A stretch of DNA of 64,000 nt from Pseudisothecium myosuroides (GCA_951799445.1 OX637292.1:17239296-17303295); one strand, 5' to 3'; positions 12,851 through 24,952 are shown, counted from the first letter of the stretch. Program-made: numbers and translations. The notes: generated from the letters alone by a model not told the origin.

Positions 12851-15129
12851 TTCAAAAAAATCTAAAAAATGATTCAAAATTCATACCAAAGAAAGTTCAA
12901 AATGTTGGGATGTTGCATGCCCAAAATTTGTAATATGAATATTTATTATGAGCAATTCAAGATAAATCCAATCAAGGTAAGTCTAGGCTTAGAGCAATGT
13001 TTATTTTGATAGGTTGAGTTTGATTTTCTCTTTATCTATTTAAGAATTCAGCAAGGTACTTTGCATTCACAGAAAGATGGAAGACATACATGGCTTGTTA
13101 TAAGTTCAAAAGCTAGGACATTGCTTTGATGTACTTCTCCCAATGTCTCATTTAAGGCAAGGTATTCTTCAACAAATTTTGGCAAGTTACACACCTAGAA
13201 ACCTTTGAGCAGACTACACTTCAATGGCAAAGACATTGCAAGCCCTTATTCACATAGTGATCAAAGTAAAAGTTGTACTATACATTGTTGGTTTCTTAAC
13301 TTTCAGTTGGAAGTAACTTTAGTTAGTGAGCAAGTATACTGTAGTTTCACTTTGCACATTGCTACACGGTCTATTACACTATTAAAGCAAAGTCTAATGC
13401 TAGGAAACCTGACTATTAAAGCATCGGTAGTCTCTATTCAAGTTCTTGCTATTTGAGGTTTTGCGGTCTAGCTTAATAGAATGCTTTTATCCAATGTTTT
13501 ACCTATGCAAAACTTGCTGTAAAATGATGATTAAAGCATTCAGACAGAAATTTTGAAACTAAGGTGGTATATGTTCATTCTCAAAATCAATGTGCAATTT
13601 TTTTGTAGAATTTGGAGTGTTGTAATTTAGTGTAGTTCCCTTGTTTTCAAGGATATTATTTCCCTAATTTTGATTTTGGTGCTTGTAATGCAACAATGAT
13701 CCTACCTTTGTAGGTCAATACAACAAAGGACGCACAAGAAATTCACTAAAAGACCAATGATTGCTTGAGTTCTCTCATCCATCCAAATGTTGCATGGAAA
13801 ACAAAAAACTCTGTAATTATCACTACCTTTCTCGAACAACAATACACACCTCCAGAGTTTCTACGTCCGAATCGCATTAGATTTACTACAAAAGATGATG
13901 TATTCTCCATATTTAGACTGCTGTCAAGTATCAATAATAAAAAGAAAATCTAATTTGGCAAATGTGGAAATTTTATTTATAAATATTATAGATGGAAAAT
14001 TTTGTTAAAATGGCAATATTCCACGTAGGACAAGTATAGATTTCAGACTGCCCAGTTTGAACTGTAACAGTGCCAAAGTTGCAGACTGGCGCCATTTTAA
14101 TGAAATTTGCCATGTAGACAAGGGTGGTTGCAAGAAACACTTGTCCTATTTTTTGTCCCCTTGTCCCCAATCGGGTGCTTTATTTCTCATAACTTTTGCA
14201 TCCCATGCTTGATCAACGTGAAATTTGAAATGAAGGTACGTGGGATAGTTAGCATCATTCCTTAATTTTTTCAGAATTTTTAAAATTAATTTACTATTTT
14301 TAAATTGCCCCCGATTACATGTCTACCTTGGCCATTTTGGGGGTTTCCAGTACTATTTTCGAACCAAAAATGCGAATTTGACGCCGTAAATTGGTGATGC
14401 TGGAGGTGAAGTACCTTCACATGCACCCCCTTAGAATTTTCTTCAAAAACCATTGTCTGATGTCTCCAGGTGGGGTCAAAGTGCCCTTCCTTTGCATACG
14501 CGACATGGGGAGGGAAAATTTTTGCTTCCAAATCTACTTGGTGCATTGTGAGCACGTGATTCTCAAGAAAAATGGCTTTTTTTTTTCAAATTTTCTGAAT
14601 TTTCTACGAATTACTAAAAATGAAAAGGTTCGGACAGCAGTTTTCTGCTATTTTCTGCTCTCAGTCTCCGACGTAGTACTCCGCAGCTGCCTGTAGCAAT
14701 CTGTAGTGATCCGTAGTACTCAGTGACGGGGCGCCGTTTGGAACACCATTACTGCTTCTGCCGTACACGTGTGAAAATCCGTTATTGGCAGTTGAACCTC
14801 CCTGACCTCTTCGTGAAATCAGATCTTCTAGTGAATTGAGCGCCGCCGTTGTCATCGACGTCGACCAGAGAAGCACTTCCCGGTTCTGTGTCGACGTTGC
14901 CATGCGACGTTGATACTCACCTTCGGTTTGTGGCGCCGTGGTCTTGTCATGCATCGCAGGTTGTCGGGGCCGCCGAGACCTGGCCCTTCCACGAGGTAGG
15001 CATAGGCGCTTGTAGCAAACAAAGATCAACGTCAACGATGGCGAGAGAAGCAACAGCGATACCGCGAATGATGTCGAGAGAGGCGCCAAGCGGAAGCCAA
15101 CGACGTCCGAAGGCCACAGGAGGACGACA
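12851..15129. other. intergenic, nothing convincing
   Basis: Mostly AT-rich up to about 14640, then GC-richer. Opposed frames overlap at 14661-15089 (minus) and 14849-15280 (plus). Neither has a recognisable motif, and the GC-rich composition alone could leave both open. It may be the decayed 5' part of the ORF remnant that follows. Confidence 0.35.
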
Positions 15130-15720
15130 ACGGCAGATTTGCGGCGACACTGAAGAGGCGGGCGGCGGAATTCTCACGAGACCTGATCTGGCACCTGGAG
15201 TGACTAGGGGACGACGATATCAGGGTTGCGGTTATGGACATAGTGTTCAAAAACCAGACCCTCAGGTTGCTTTTGCCTGACTATTATCCTTCCCCTCAGG
15301 ATGTCCGAGCGCAGCGCGACATCCTCCAGAACATTCGTATGGACTTGCAAGCGATGAAAGTGCCCCACTGCAGTGGAATGTTGGCCAGGAAGCACTCAAT
15401 TCTGGAGGCCGTGGTGTCGGATATGGACACTGATTCCACGCGATTTTCCCGCATTCTGGGAACACGGAGGCAGAATTTCGAAGCAGCAGTGCGCAGGCTT
15501 GAGGACACAGGCACGGAGACTTCGTCGCGATTCAAAGTGCCGGGTAGGAAGAAGCGCGAGGGGGGGATTTTGGAAGAGATACGGGAGCTCGTACTAGGCT
15601 TCTGGACGGAAGAAACTAGGGTGTGCCCAAACCGCAAGCAAGTGCGCAAGAAATGACTGGGTCGCCTCCTATATGATAGGCACGCCGCACATCTTCTGCT
15701 AGAATCCCAGGTACGGTAGT
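15130..15720 (+). pseudogene. unidentified ORF remnant (transposon-like), interrupted
   Basis: A plus-strand frame has protein-like composition from about 15130 to 15720. The longest open part is 15234-15656. Visible pieces: LRLLLPDYYPSPQDV, DMDTDSTRFSRILG, NFEAAVRRLEDTG, a basic GRKKREGG stretch, FWTEETRVCPNRKQVRKK, then, after an in-frame TGA, a stretch containing LYDRHAAHLLLESQ. A further in-frame TGA lies just before the open part, near 15211. I do not recognise the family. The mix of a helical region, a basic linker and a His-rich tail recalls DNA-binding transposon proteins, but that is a guess. The two nonsense codons without frameshift suggest decay by point mutation. Confidence 0.45.
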
Positions 15721-15913
15721 GCGGCGTACTCGCATTCCTGGTGCTCGACTGTTTTAGCATCTTGTACTCCGTGTAATGATTTCTAGTGCCAAACGTTGGT
15801 CGTCGAATATTTCGATGGTCGAGGCAGATTTATGTGCGGAGAATTTGGGCATGCCAGCAACCGTTACGAATTACTGTTGTGAGATGCGACACATGCGACG
15901 TTCACGTCGTCCT

Positions 15914-17860
15914 TGTGTGAGTGCTTGTTTACCCACCCTTGGTAAAGAAGCGAGCACAACCAGGCTCTCGGTAATTAACCGTTCTGACTCGATCTATGGG
16001 TGTCTAGCGCCAATCCATTGTGCCTTCCAAGAAATGGATCTTTTCTATGCTCCTAAGACTCGCTAATTCGGATAATGAAGAAACTAAAACAAAACCCTAA
16101 TTGGAATTGCTATAACTGCTAAGTCTGAATCAAAACCTAAGAGGGCTTGGTGGTTGTGGGAGAAGAGTTAATCTTAGTCTAACTTATCTATTCTAAATGA
16201 AAGAGCACCTCATGCCATTTCTAAAAGTATAAAGCTTGGTTGATTTGGACTCTCCTAGAGAAAGTTATGGACGGATGAAGTTTGACCGCCACTCGGTTCC
16301 TCAAACTTCATCCATGCTTTTCTATGGACTACGGATTTCGATTTGACTTGGGGTTTGGGCTATGAGCCTGACCCCCTAAGGTTAACTTAATTACCAAGTC
16401 TTGACTCAAATGGATGAAATCTTCTAGGGTTCATCCATTACTTGTTCCAAACTTCATCCCTCCCTAACTGCTTTGGATTTAGGTCTTTCCTTAAGTTAGG
16501 TTTAGTTTTGGGTTACCTTAAGCTTGGCTTAAGAGTTTCTAAATTTATAATTATCCTAATTTGATCCTAAAAGTTCCTAATCCGCCTTCTAACCTTGTTT
16601 AAGGATTTTAAGTGTGGTCACTAATGTACTAATCTTAAAAAAACTTAAGACTGGGTTAGAAGAGATCCTGATTTTAGCTTTCTAATTTGACTAATCACAT
16701 TAGCTTTGGGGTTTCCTATCAAAAGTTATCCATGGATGAAGTTTGACCACTAATCGGTCTTTCAAACTTCATCCGCTAATTATGGCTAGCCCTAATTCCA
16801 AAACTAACTTCTATTTTAACTTTTGGGTCCCAAATTAATCCCCCTTTCTATATTCTACTCATGGTTCCTTTTGGATGAAATTTGCTAAGTTTCATCCGAC
16901 ATGACCCCCTAACTTCATCCGCTTATAACTTCTTCGTCCTAGCTTGGATTTGGATGAATGATGACTTTTTGGAACCCCGTGGAACTCTACTACAAGGTTC
17001 TAAGCTTAATTTAACCCTGAATTTGCTTTTTTCCTACTCTAGTTCTCGGCTCTATTCTAATTATCTGGATCAAACAAAGTTAAACAAGGAAGAGTGGGGT
17101 TTTTAGGGGCCCACCTCATATTGGAGGTCCTGGATCAAACGGTCGAGGTTCCCCCCTTTGGCCATGTCCCTTCCTCTTGGATTCTTGGTTCCTTGAGGGA
17201 TTCTTGAATCGGAGAAGATTTTAGAACGAAACGGAAGATGCGGTGGAATTTCTTTCTCCTCCTTCTTTACATCCCCCTCTTACACCAACCGACTTTGTCT
17301 TCCAAAGTTCTTACACGTTGACTTCGTTCTTACGTATCTTACACCTTGGCCTTCCCAAGTGCTTACGCATTGACCTTTCTCTTACACCCTAAGGGCACGC
17401 TCTTTGTTACTCTTACGCTCACCCTTTCAGTGGTCCAAATTTGTTAGTTGAGATTTCCCCCAATCCATCCACTAACACACTCCTCTCCTATTTCATCTTC
17501 CTCCTTGCTTGTGATGCTCAAGGTTTTTGGTTATGGTGTGTGGAGAGCTTGGGTGAGTTGTGCGTGGAGTGATTGTGTGAGCTTTTGCAGGTTTTTGTGT
17601 ACTTTAATGACAATTCCTACTACAATGTGTACCTCCGAATCTACCTTCCTAATTTTCCTCCTTCTACTTTGAAGATATCTCTACTACTACTATCCTAATT
17701 TCCTACTTCTACTATCCTAATTTCCTATTTAGTCTACCCCTTTTTTTCCTACCTCTACCACCCTAATTTCCCCATTTAGTCTACCCCTTTTTTCCCCATT
17801 TTTCTTCCTAAAAAGGAGAATCAAAAGGAAACAAAAAAAAACCCAACACGAACTGGCCGG
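15914..17860 (+). mobile_element. LTR-like repeat, family B, copy A (ends approximate)
   Basis: The left end matches the sequence beginning at about 54760: a TGTGTG start, then TTACCCACCCTTGG, AAGCGA, ACCAGG and TGTGCCTTCCAAG-AATGGATC in the same order. Further in, both copies share a C/T-rich tract, a GTGTG-GGTG-rich block ending in TTTGCAGG (17525-17600 here, 56810-56860 there), and then an A-rich GGAGAAT stretch. No protein is encoded. The right border (about 17860) is only where the resemblance stops. Between 16265 and 16970 it carries several inverted pairs of GGATGAAGTTTG, absent from copy B. Probably an LTR or LTR remnant of a Ty3/gypsy element; no target duplication could be assigned. 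Confidence 0.5.
16268..16960. repeat. dispersed GGATGAAGTTTG inverted pairs
   Basis: At about 16271-16316, 16411-16438, 16733-16774 and 16873-16898 the word GGATGAA(G/A)TTTG is followed 5-25 bp later by its reverse complement, giving four potential hairpins; single extra copies lie near 16450, 16910 and 16950. The words are confined to LTR-like copy A in this window. Confidence 0.7.
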
Positions 17861-18109
17861 AGGCGCGGCTGCAAGCACGGGGACGGCTGTGGGTATCGGG
17901 CGCGGGTATCGGGCGCGGGCAGGGTTGTCTTGTCTAACACGTTTTGGGGTTTGGTCGTCGTGTTGTTCGTCTGACGTCCGATGTCGCGTATGACAAATGT
18001 CAAGTGTGGGTGACAAAGTCGTCGAGTAAGGTTTTAGGGTTTTGATTTTTTTTACCCCTCGGTAAAAAAACTGTCTTACGTGGCTGGCTCCCAAGACTGC
18101 CATGTCCAC
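17861..18109 (-). pseudogene. possible 5' end of an ORF truncated by copy A
   Basis: A minus-strand frame starts with ATG at 18109, directly next to the GC-motif array at 18119-18370, and runs into copy A. The first part (MDMAVLGASHVRQFF) and the Arg/Pro/Ala-rich remainder match nothing I recognise. I include it because array plus adjacent start codon on the same side repeats the arrangement seen at 23.3, 47.8 and 53.9 kb. Low confidence. Confidence 0.2.
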
Positions 18110-18118
18110 GTCATGAAG

Positions 18119-18370
18119 GGCGACTTTGGGTCAAGGCGCGTGCGGGTGCTGCCTGGGCGACTGCGGCTTTTAAAATGAGGGCAACCGCGGGTAAAAAACA
18201 CTGGGCGATTGCGGGTACCAAATCCGTGGGCGACTGCGGGTCCCAGGTCTTGGGCGACTGCGGGTCGCAGATACAAGGGCGACTGCGGGTCCCACGTCCG
18301 GGCGACTGCGGGTTGCACATACAAGGGCGACTGCGGGTCCCAGGTCCGGGGCGACTGCGGGTTTAGAGGC
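18119..18370 (+). repeat. GC-motif array 1 (GGCGACTGCGGGTC)
   Basis: About eleven copies of a 14-bp word, GGCGACTGCGGGTC with few changes, spaced roughly 20-27 bp apart. The spacers differ, so it is not a simple satellite. The composition is sharply GC-rich against AT-rich surroundings. It creates artificial ORFs on both strands. The same word occurs in arrays at 23.6, 48.1, 50.2 and (inverted) 53.6 kb. Confidence 0.85.
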
Positions 18371-18381
18371 GACCACTGAAC

Positions 18382-18695
18382 TAAGGTAGGAGGTCCAAAA
18401 ATCGCTAATTTAAGAGCTGAAATTGAATATTGGGGAGGTGAAACATCTCAAAATATTTTCAGTAAATTTTCTTTGAAAAACAAGAAGAATTGACATGTAA
18501 CCCAAGTCGTTTCATATTTTTTGGAGCTTTTTGGAATTACTTGTGAGAATTTGAAGTTTAAGTGGCATAGGGCTCTGAATTCGCCCACTCCCTAAAATGT
18601 ACACTATTTGAACACTAGTGAAGGCTATGAAAAAGCGACATGTACGAGCAGTGTACATTTGAGTAGCATGGGCGATTTAAGAACCTCCTACCTTA
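18382..18695. mobile_element. TA-flanked MITE with TAAGGTAGGAGG ends, copy 1
   Basis: The 314-bp segment starts TAAGGTAGGAGGTCC and ends with the reverse complement CCTCCTACCTTA; the terminal inverted repeat extends to about 24 bp including an AAATCGC block. If the outer TA is the duplicated target, this is a Tc1/mariner-like or PIF-like MITE. A relative with the same ends is at 48342-48707, also next to a GC-motif array. Superfamily uncertain; no coding capacity. Confidence 0.65.
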
Positions 18696-18761
18696 TTGTT
18701 GTCCGCGCTTAATATCTTTGAAATATACATATATATATTTATATTTATATATATATTTATA

Positions 18762-18836
18762 TATTTTAAACAAACGGTAACCCCACTGCTTTAAAAGAAA
18801 AATACAAAGAGGCCATGCCCTAAGGCTGGACAATGA
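18762..18836 (-). repeat. shared A/T-tailed repeat end, copy 1
   Basis: Shares AACAAACGG..., TTAAAAGAAAAATACAA and AGGCTGGACAATGAAGAG with 50594-50676. Both lie beside a very T/A-rich stretch on the plus-strand left. Read on the minus strand this looks like the 3' end of a retroposed element with an A-rich tail (LINE or SINE), but no coding part is visible. Confidence 0.45.
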
Positions 18837-19787
18837 AGAGAATTTTTATTTATTTTTAAATGAGCCCTAGATTTAATGTCAGACTTTTCGAATTCCAATT
18901 ATGGGGTTTAGGACTTTAGGAATTAGGATACATAACATTATTCAAAGAAATAAATTTGGAAATGAAGTTTGGAAGAAGTGGTTCACTTTTAGCTATTCTT
19001 AAGAGGATTTCTAAAAAAAAGTAATAAAGTGTTGTATACAAGTCCAAAAAGTGAGTTTAGGAGAATTTCCATTTCAAAGAATGCAAATAATTATTTTGGT
19101 GCTTTACTTGGTAATTGACCATCATTTCATAAAGCAATTACAAATGACCTTCTTCAATCCTTTAATTCCTTTTTTTGCTTTTTTCTCTAGCCATAATACC
19201 AATCTTTATATTATTGTGGAATTTGGCACTGCTATTTTTTTCCAACAGTCCAAAATACAATATTTGAAAAAGTTAAAGACTCTTTTTCTAAGTTCCAAGT
19301 ATTCCAAATACAAAAAAGCACGAGTAGAGTCCTCTTAAATTATGCAGCTATTTGGTACAATCACCTTGATAAAGTTTAGAAAATGTTCACTTTTTTCTTC
19401 TGGTCCAATTTATAGCCCAGAACTAATATAACGATGCAATTCAATAATATCAATAGAAATTAAAGAAATAAAAATAATAATATTTATAAAAACAATAATA
19501 ACTCATACATATTAGCAGGAGGCAAAACGTGGATTTCAACACTCACATGAACTTCCACATCTCCGTTATATTCAACACTCCAACGCTTCTGAAAGTCACC
19601 ACACCAAACTTGAGACATTGCTATGTAATTAAGACATTGCCATGTCTAAGTAGACACTACATAGAACCCAACCATAAGCTATTTGGTTGTATACTTTAGC
19701 TATAAGTATATATGCATTGGAAAACAATTGTTGATACTAACAATACTACTTACTGCTTCTACATGTATAATGTTATAATTCTATTAA
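18837..19787. other. AT-rich, no gene seen
   Basis: The plus-strand frame 19051-19338 is AT-driven with no recognisable motif. The last few hundred bases are the 3' flank of the hAT-like pseudogene. Confidence 0.45.
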
Positions 19788-22700
19788 TTATAGGGTGAAT
19801 GTATCATCGCTAGACACTTCATCAGCTTCAGGATCCGTGTCTTCACGCGGTGAATCCGTGCGCTCGTAATCGCCAGAGCTCTCGTTCTCGTCCTCTTCTC
19901 GTGGTACTGGCATTTGTTGTAGCTCACGTTCTACCTCGGAGTTTAGGTTTCGCACCTGAGTGTCTATACCACCGGGTACTTGAGTGGACACCAAACGTTT
20001 CACCAGCCTCAATGTATCAGTGATTCCATCAATGTTAGATGCAGGGTGTCGCGCAGTTTCTCCGCTTGGTTGTCCAAGGTTTAGGGTGGAATTACTTGCG
20101 CCTATAATAAACCGCTGGACAACTTGGTTGGGTCGTTTAGGATTGTGCTGTCTCTTGTCATCCGTCTTCCTAAAGCGTTTCTTTGATTTACGTACACGCG
20201 CACTACAAGAGAAAGGGGTGTTTTAAGTGAGTTTTTAAGTAGTGTCCTAGACACATGATTTTAAGTAATGACCTTTAAGGAGATTTTTAGCAAAATTTGA
20301 CTTAAAAACATGTGTTTTAAGTCAAATTTTGCTAAAAATCTCCTTAAAGGTCATTACTTAAAATCATGTATCTAGGACACTACTTAAAAACTCACTTAAA
20401 ACACCCCTTTCTCTTGTAGTGGCGTTCCCAATGACGATTCTCCAGGGCCAGACCTTGATGAAGGCTGAGTGGCTTGAGGAGCTGAGCCTCGGACTTCCTC
20501 ATCAACGCTCTGCACTGGACCTTGACTCAGATCCGGCCTTGTCGAAAGGGTTGGAATAGACCTCCTGGTCCTAGCAACGTCCCTGGTTGCTCCTCGATTA
20601 GAAGACGCATTACGATTCCTGTTCAAGAGAGTTCCCAATGGCAAATCGTCATCATCGTCTTCATCTACTGTTGCTGGAGTGCTATGGGCTGCAGAAATTG
20701 GACAGCCTGCAGGCAAAACCTCTTCTTCGTGTGTTGCCTCTTCTTGCCCTTCACTTTCTACGGTAACTGGCATGGTAATTGCTGTAACGGCCTGACGAGT
20801 CACTGGTCTACTGAAGGACGGAAGAGTTGATATGGGAGACGTGGCATGTTCCACTTCCTGTGACATTGGAATATCTACACCTTCATTGTTGTCCTCAGGA
20901 GTTCTTGCCCTCAATGACAGTGAATTTATTATTGGAAATGCATCCCAAGCAGAGACATGGGGCCGGTGAGGTGTGCGTCGATCTTCCTCCTCTGACGAAT
21001 TGTTTTCATCAGCACCACCCACAAATGTGTTTGCGTAAGGTCGTCGTCGTCGTGGAGGACTGTCTCGTGGAGGAACCAATCCAGCCCATCTATTTCCGTG
21101 CAAACGCTCCTCTACCTCCCTACGATTTTCAGCCTGTCGTGCTGCCGTTCCCATAACTTCATCTTCGGATCCTGAGGACAATGGCTCCTCGTTCTCTTCG
21201 TCTGTATCTGCATCTTCCAAATACTTTTCGTAAAATTCAGCAGGATTTTTCCCACGTTTCTCCCGTGCTAGTTTGCTATTGGTGTAGATATACACCAATG
21301 CTTTAGCCTTAGATGTAGTCAAACGGTTTCGCACTTTACTGTGCACAAACGAATACATGCTCCAATTCCTTTCGCATGATGATGCTGAACATGTCAAGGA
21401 CAAAATTCTCCTAGCAATTTTTGGAAGAGCATTGCCACCCACACGATTCCACCACTGATGAGGCAGTAGTTTACATCGGGTGATATCGGGAGCCTCCTGT
21501 AAGGGGTCGAATGGGCTTGTCTTTTCTTCAAATTCCGTCAACTCGCTCATTGCATCATCCTCCGACACTCCCAATGGCTCGCTTAGTTTTCGTATAACTC
21601 GATTCAAGGCTCGCTTGGCCTCGCCATTGTTGTGAATGACTGCTACTTCGGCCAAATACGGGTTAAGTAGTGCCCCAGCAAAATGGAGGTCAGTATGCAT
21701 CAATTTCCATCGAGCGTCAAATTGCTTTCTGAACTTTGCCGCTGTTGCGTCATCTAGAAAATACGGCTCATCATGGAGAGAGTAAACATGGAGCTTCAGG
21801 GCGTGCATTACCATCCAAGCTTGGGGCATTGCCGGAATTTTTCCATCAAACACTCGAAGGGCTAAGAGAGCGGGCTTCATCAGGTACTGATAATTGGCAC
21901 ATTCTTGCCAAAACGCTCCCGAATGGATGTCTTCTTGAGCTTTACGTGCTCGCATTTTGACCACTTGACCATTGTTCCGATAAAACAAACTACTCTCAAA
22001 CGCTTCGTACAACTCGTCTGAAATCACGGATAACAATGCTTGCTTGCAATCCACCAAACGGTCTATCATGAAGAAGTTCACTGCAAAGCGTGTTTTGGAA
22101 GGAAGTCACAATGACAATTTTGGTGAATACTTCCGAAAGAGAGCCAAGGTATGATGGTACTTCTTGATGAACTTCACGATAGCTTGGCACTTGGTCACTA
22201 GATCCGAAACCCTCTTTTCCTTATCCCAATCTTCCATAAGTAAATCCATAATGTGCGCTACACATCCCTGCCTGAACATGTGAGGATACTTTTCTTCCAA
22301 TTTTGCCAGGGTCCCCGTCATCACTGCTGCATTATCCGTACATAGTTGGACAATGTTCTTAGGTCCAACTTCCTCTATGTACTGCACCATCGTATTCGTT
22401 GTATAGGCAATGTCCTTTCTCTCTCCAATGGTGTCAACAGATCCCAAAAATACATCGCCGGCAGGACACACAAGCATTATATTCAACAACGGACGAGAAT
22501 TAGTATCAGACCACCCATCTGAACAAAAGGTCGCTCCATAAAACTCAATAGACTGCTTCGTCCGCTCTAACACCATCTTCGAAACTGCAACCTTCTTCAC
22601 ATCTATCATTTTGGTACGCACCGCGTTGTATGATGGCGGTTGATATACTAATCCAGCTACCGCCGTTTCCTTCACTGCTTTTACAAAGGCTGGATGACGC

Positions 22701-23272
22701 ACGACATTGAAAGCAATGTTGGCCTCGTAGAAGAAAGAGGCCCACATCGTATCCAACTTTTGTCTGACACCCACCTATAACGCCTCATCCATGCTCATTT
22801 GGCGAGAAATGGAAGGAGTATTCCTCCTTCTCGCAACCGTTGTTGGAGTAGAATCAACCGAATCTGGATTAGAAGGCCGCATTTTGCTCGTGTCAATAGG
22901 ATCTGCGGATTCTTCTGCTGACAAGGCCACAATAGGCTCAACAACGGGCACAGCAACGGACTCACCTTCCTCAATCACCCCAAACATCTCTTCATAGAAC
23001 ATTTCTTTTGGGACGATCCCCTCACAGTTCCTAAACTTCTCCAACACTAACCTCGGAGCATGTTTACAACGATCCGATGAGGGGTTGCCGCCATATCCAA
23101 AGTGCATGAGAGCCCTCTTCCGTACAAAGACATTGTTCCATCCACAAAAAACGCATGTCCTCGAATTTGTGGCTTTATTAGGATCAGTTTCCAAAACCAA
23201 CCAAGGGTCCCATTCCCTTGTGGCCCTCCGTGTATCGTTACCATTGGACCTCCCAACAACTCGATTAGCCAT
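19788..23272 (-). pseudogene. hAT-superfamily transposase pseudogene
   Basis: One frame runs the whole length. The N-terminal part (23272-22775) has a BED-type zinc finger (CVFCGW, then H and C in ALMHFGYGGN...RCKH). The middle (22774-22106) is a DUF659/RNase H-like core with ATFCSDGWSD, CTDNAAVM and QGCVAHIMDLL. The next part (from about 22090) holds TRFAVNFFMIDRL and the hAT dimerisation motif CSASSCERNWS...HSKVRNRL. A long acidic C-terminal extension follows. It is broken by TAG at 22777-22775, TGA at 22108-22106, and a CACTA MITE at 20201-20421. Removing the MITE and one target copy leaves a frame of 1087 codons divisible by three, so the MITE hit an otherwise in-frame gene. No frameshifts seen. 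A GC-motif array lies about 300 bp upstream. Terminal inverted repeats were not found. Confidence 0.85.
20201..20421. mobile_element. CACTA-type MITE, copy 2 (221 bp), inside the hAT gene
   Basis: Starts CACTACAAGAG and ends CTCTTGTAGTG, with 3-bp target duplications GCG at 20198-20200 and 20422-20424. It is nearly a perfect palindrome: the left half (AAGTAATGACCTTTAAGGAGATTTTTAGC) is mirrored in the right half. It is clearly the same family as 5843-6064 but with cleaner ends, so probably younger. Its sequence adds a spurious short tail to the interrupted transposase frame. Confidence 0.93.
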
Positions 23273-23565
23273 ATTGGTGATTGTCCAGAAGGTCTTTCAC
23301 TCCAAAAAAATATAATCCAGCAACGTGTAGTATCGAAAAAAGTAATGACAAAGCAACCCGCTTCAAGGGGTCTTTCAAACCCCTCAAAGCAAGGTTGTTG
23401 CCCTCCAAAGATCTGAAGTCCGCAGGAAGCCTCTTTAGAAGTTTCAAGTCGTGAGTTCGTCAACGAAGCAAGGTGGGAAGGAAATGGTGGCCCTCTGGGC
23501 TTTATAGTTACTCTTACTTGCACCAGAGGTCGCCCAATCAACGACTACGGCTCACTATAGGCGAC

Positions 23566-23716
23566 CTCAAAACACCAACAGTCTTACACTGGCCGCACGC
23601 GGGAGCACGTCGAATGGGGCGACTTCGGGTCAGGAAGGGGGCGACTTCGGGTCAGGGAAGGCGACCGGCGGTCCAGCAAGGGCGACCTCGGGTACGAAGA
23701 GGGTGACCGCGGGTCC
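23566..23716 (+). repeat. GC-motif array 2, upstream of the hAT gene
   Basis: Five to six variants of GGCGAC(T/C)TCGGGTC in the plus orientation, about 300 bp upstream of the minus-strand hAT start. Relative to that gene the word reads ACCCGAAGTCGCC, as in array 5 before the plus-strand ORF at 53909. Confidence 0.75.
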
Positions 23717-23719
23717 TTT

Positions 23720-23755
23720 TTTATTTATTTATTTATTTATTTATTTAAATAATTT
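23720..23755 (+). repeat. (TTTA)n microsatellite
   Basis: About eight TTTA units directly after the GC array. Array 4 at 50 kb is also followed by T/A-rich simple sequence. Confidence 0.85.
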
Positions 23756-24542
23756 TTTCCTGTTTCCGCCCCCTTCCCCTTAACCCCTAAATGCTGTAGG
23801 CACCAAATTCTGGTGTCGACAATACTTTGAAGTTAAATAAAATCTAACAAAGTTGCTATTTTTAGTAGTTTATATTTTTGTAAAATTCTTTTTGAAGTCT
23901 ACTTTTAGTATCAAAAATTCGATTTTAAAAATGATTGATTATGATTTTTCTACTCAAGATTTTGTGCAAGGGTACCCAGTGTAATCTTGACTTTCCATTC
24001 TGTTGACAGTTCTTGAATATGAGCTTCAAATACACTAGATCTTGAAGAAAAAATCACACTACAAATTCATTTTAAAAAATGGTAGAGTACATTTTCAGAA
24101 GCCATAAATTGATTGGGGTTATGCATGTTAGGCCCTTTGACCTCATATTTTTTTGGTGATCAACTTCTTAGATTTGATATGTGAAAAGAGGATTGAAATA
24201 ATTTCTCAGTTTTAACACCCTCATATTCAAACATTTTAATCTTTCTATTCATAAGTGATATTGTTGTGTTTTCTTTTCCTATGTGATCTCTAACATGTCT
24301 AGTTTGAATTTGTACGGTTACAATTATAAAAAAATTGATACAATTTATCAAAATGTTGACCTTTTCTTCAATTTGGAGGAAATTCCTAGAGGCTCAACAA
24401 AGGCCTTTGGCATTTACGGGTTCAAATATGGACACGGGTTCAGATTTTTTAATGTATACTCTTGGGACTGAAAGCGGAGAAACTGCATTTTTTATCCATT
24501 CAAAGATTTGTACATAATATAGAATGAAATAGGCTTTTTTTA
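23756..24542. other. AT-rich, no gene seen
   Basis: No recognisable coding sequence. From about 24490 the sequence belongs to the interspersed family described at 24543-24777. Confidence 0.45.
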
Positions 24543-24777
24543 AGCTTGCATAATTTTTACTCAATTATTACCCAATCCCAATGAAGCATACAAAATTTCA
24601 GTGTCAAAAATGCAAAATTGGATTTTGGGTGAGTTTTTGAAGTCAATTTTTGTACTTTAACATTATATTTTATTGAAACAATTGATGGTGACTTCTCTTA
24701 ATTTAATTGCATGGATACGTAGGGAATATCCATACACACACTTTTCATATTAAAAAACACCCCCTTACGTAACAAAA
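24543..24777 (+). repeat. left arm of a long inverted repeat
   Basis: About 235 bp, by eye about 95% identical to the reverse complement of 43815-44049. The two arms flank the LTR retrotransposon. With the element and one target copy removed, they would be some 230 bp apart, and the intervening sequence is itself partly palindromic (TAACTACATTTTGGCA against TGCCAAAATCTAGTTA). So the retrotransposon jumped into an existing fold-back locus. Confidence 0.85.
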
Positions 24778-24952
24778 TCATGATCAAAGAAGAGTTCAAT
24801 GAAAAGTGTTGTATGACCAAACTTTGAAGAAATGGATATCTCTATATTTTAACTACATTTTGGCATTTCACTCTCACACTATAACTAATTCTGTACATTT
24901 CAACATGATGGTATAATTACTTGCCAAAATCTAGTTAAAATACAAAGATATC

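Noticed and set aside
14661..15280. Opposed ORFs at 14661-15089 (minus) and 14849-15280 (plus)
   Set aside because: No domain in either; GC-rich composition keeps both open.
18119..18370. Regularly spaced GC words resembling a CRISPR array
   Set aside because: Spacing varies, repeats are 14 bp and degenerate, the DNA is plant nuclear, and no cas genes exist.
18076..18376. Repetitive ORFs with RSRP or GDCGS units
   Set aside because: Artefacts of GC-motif array 1, open in several frames at once.
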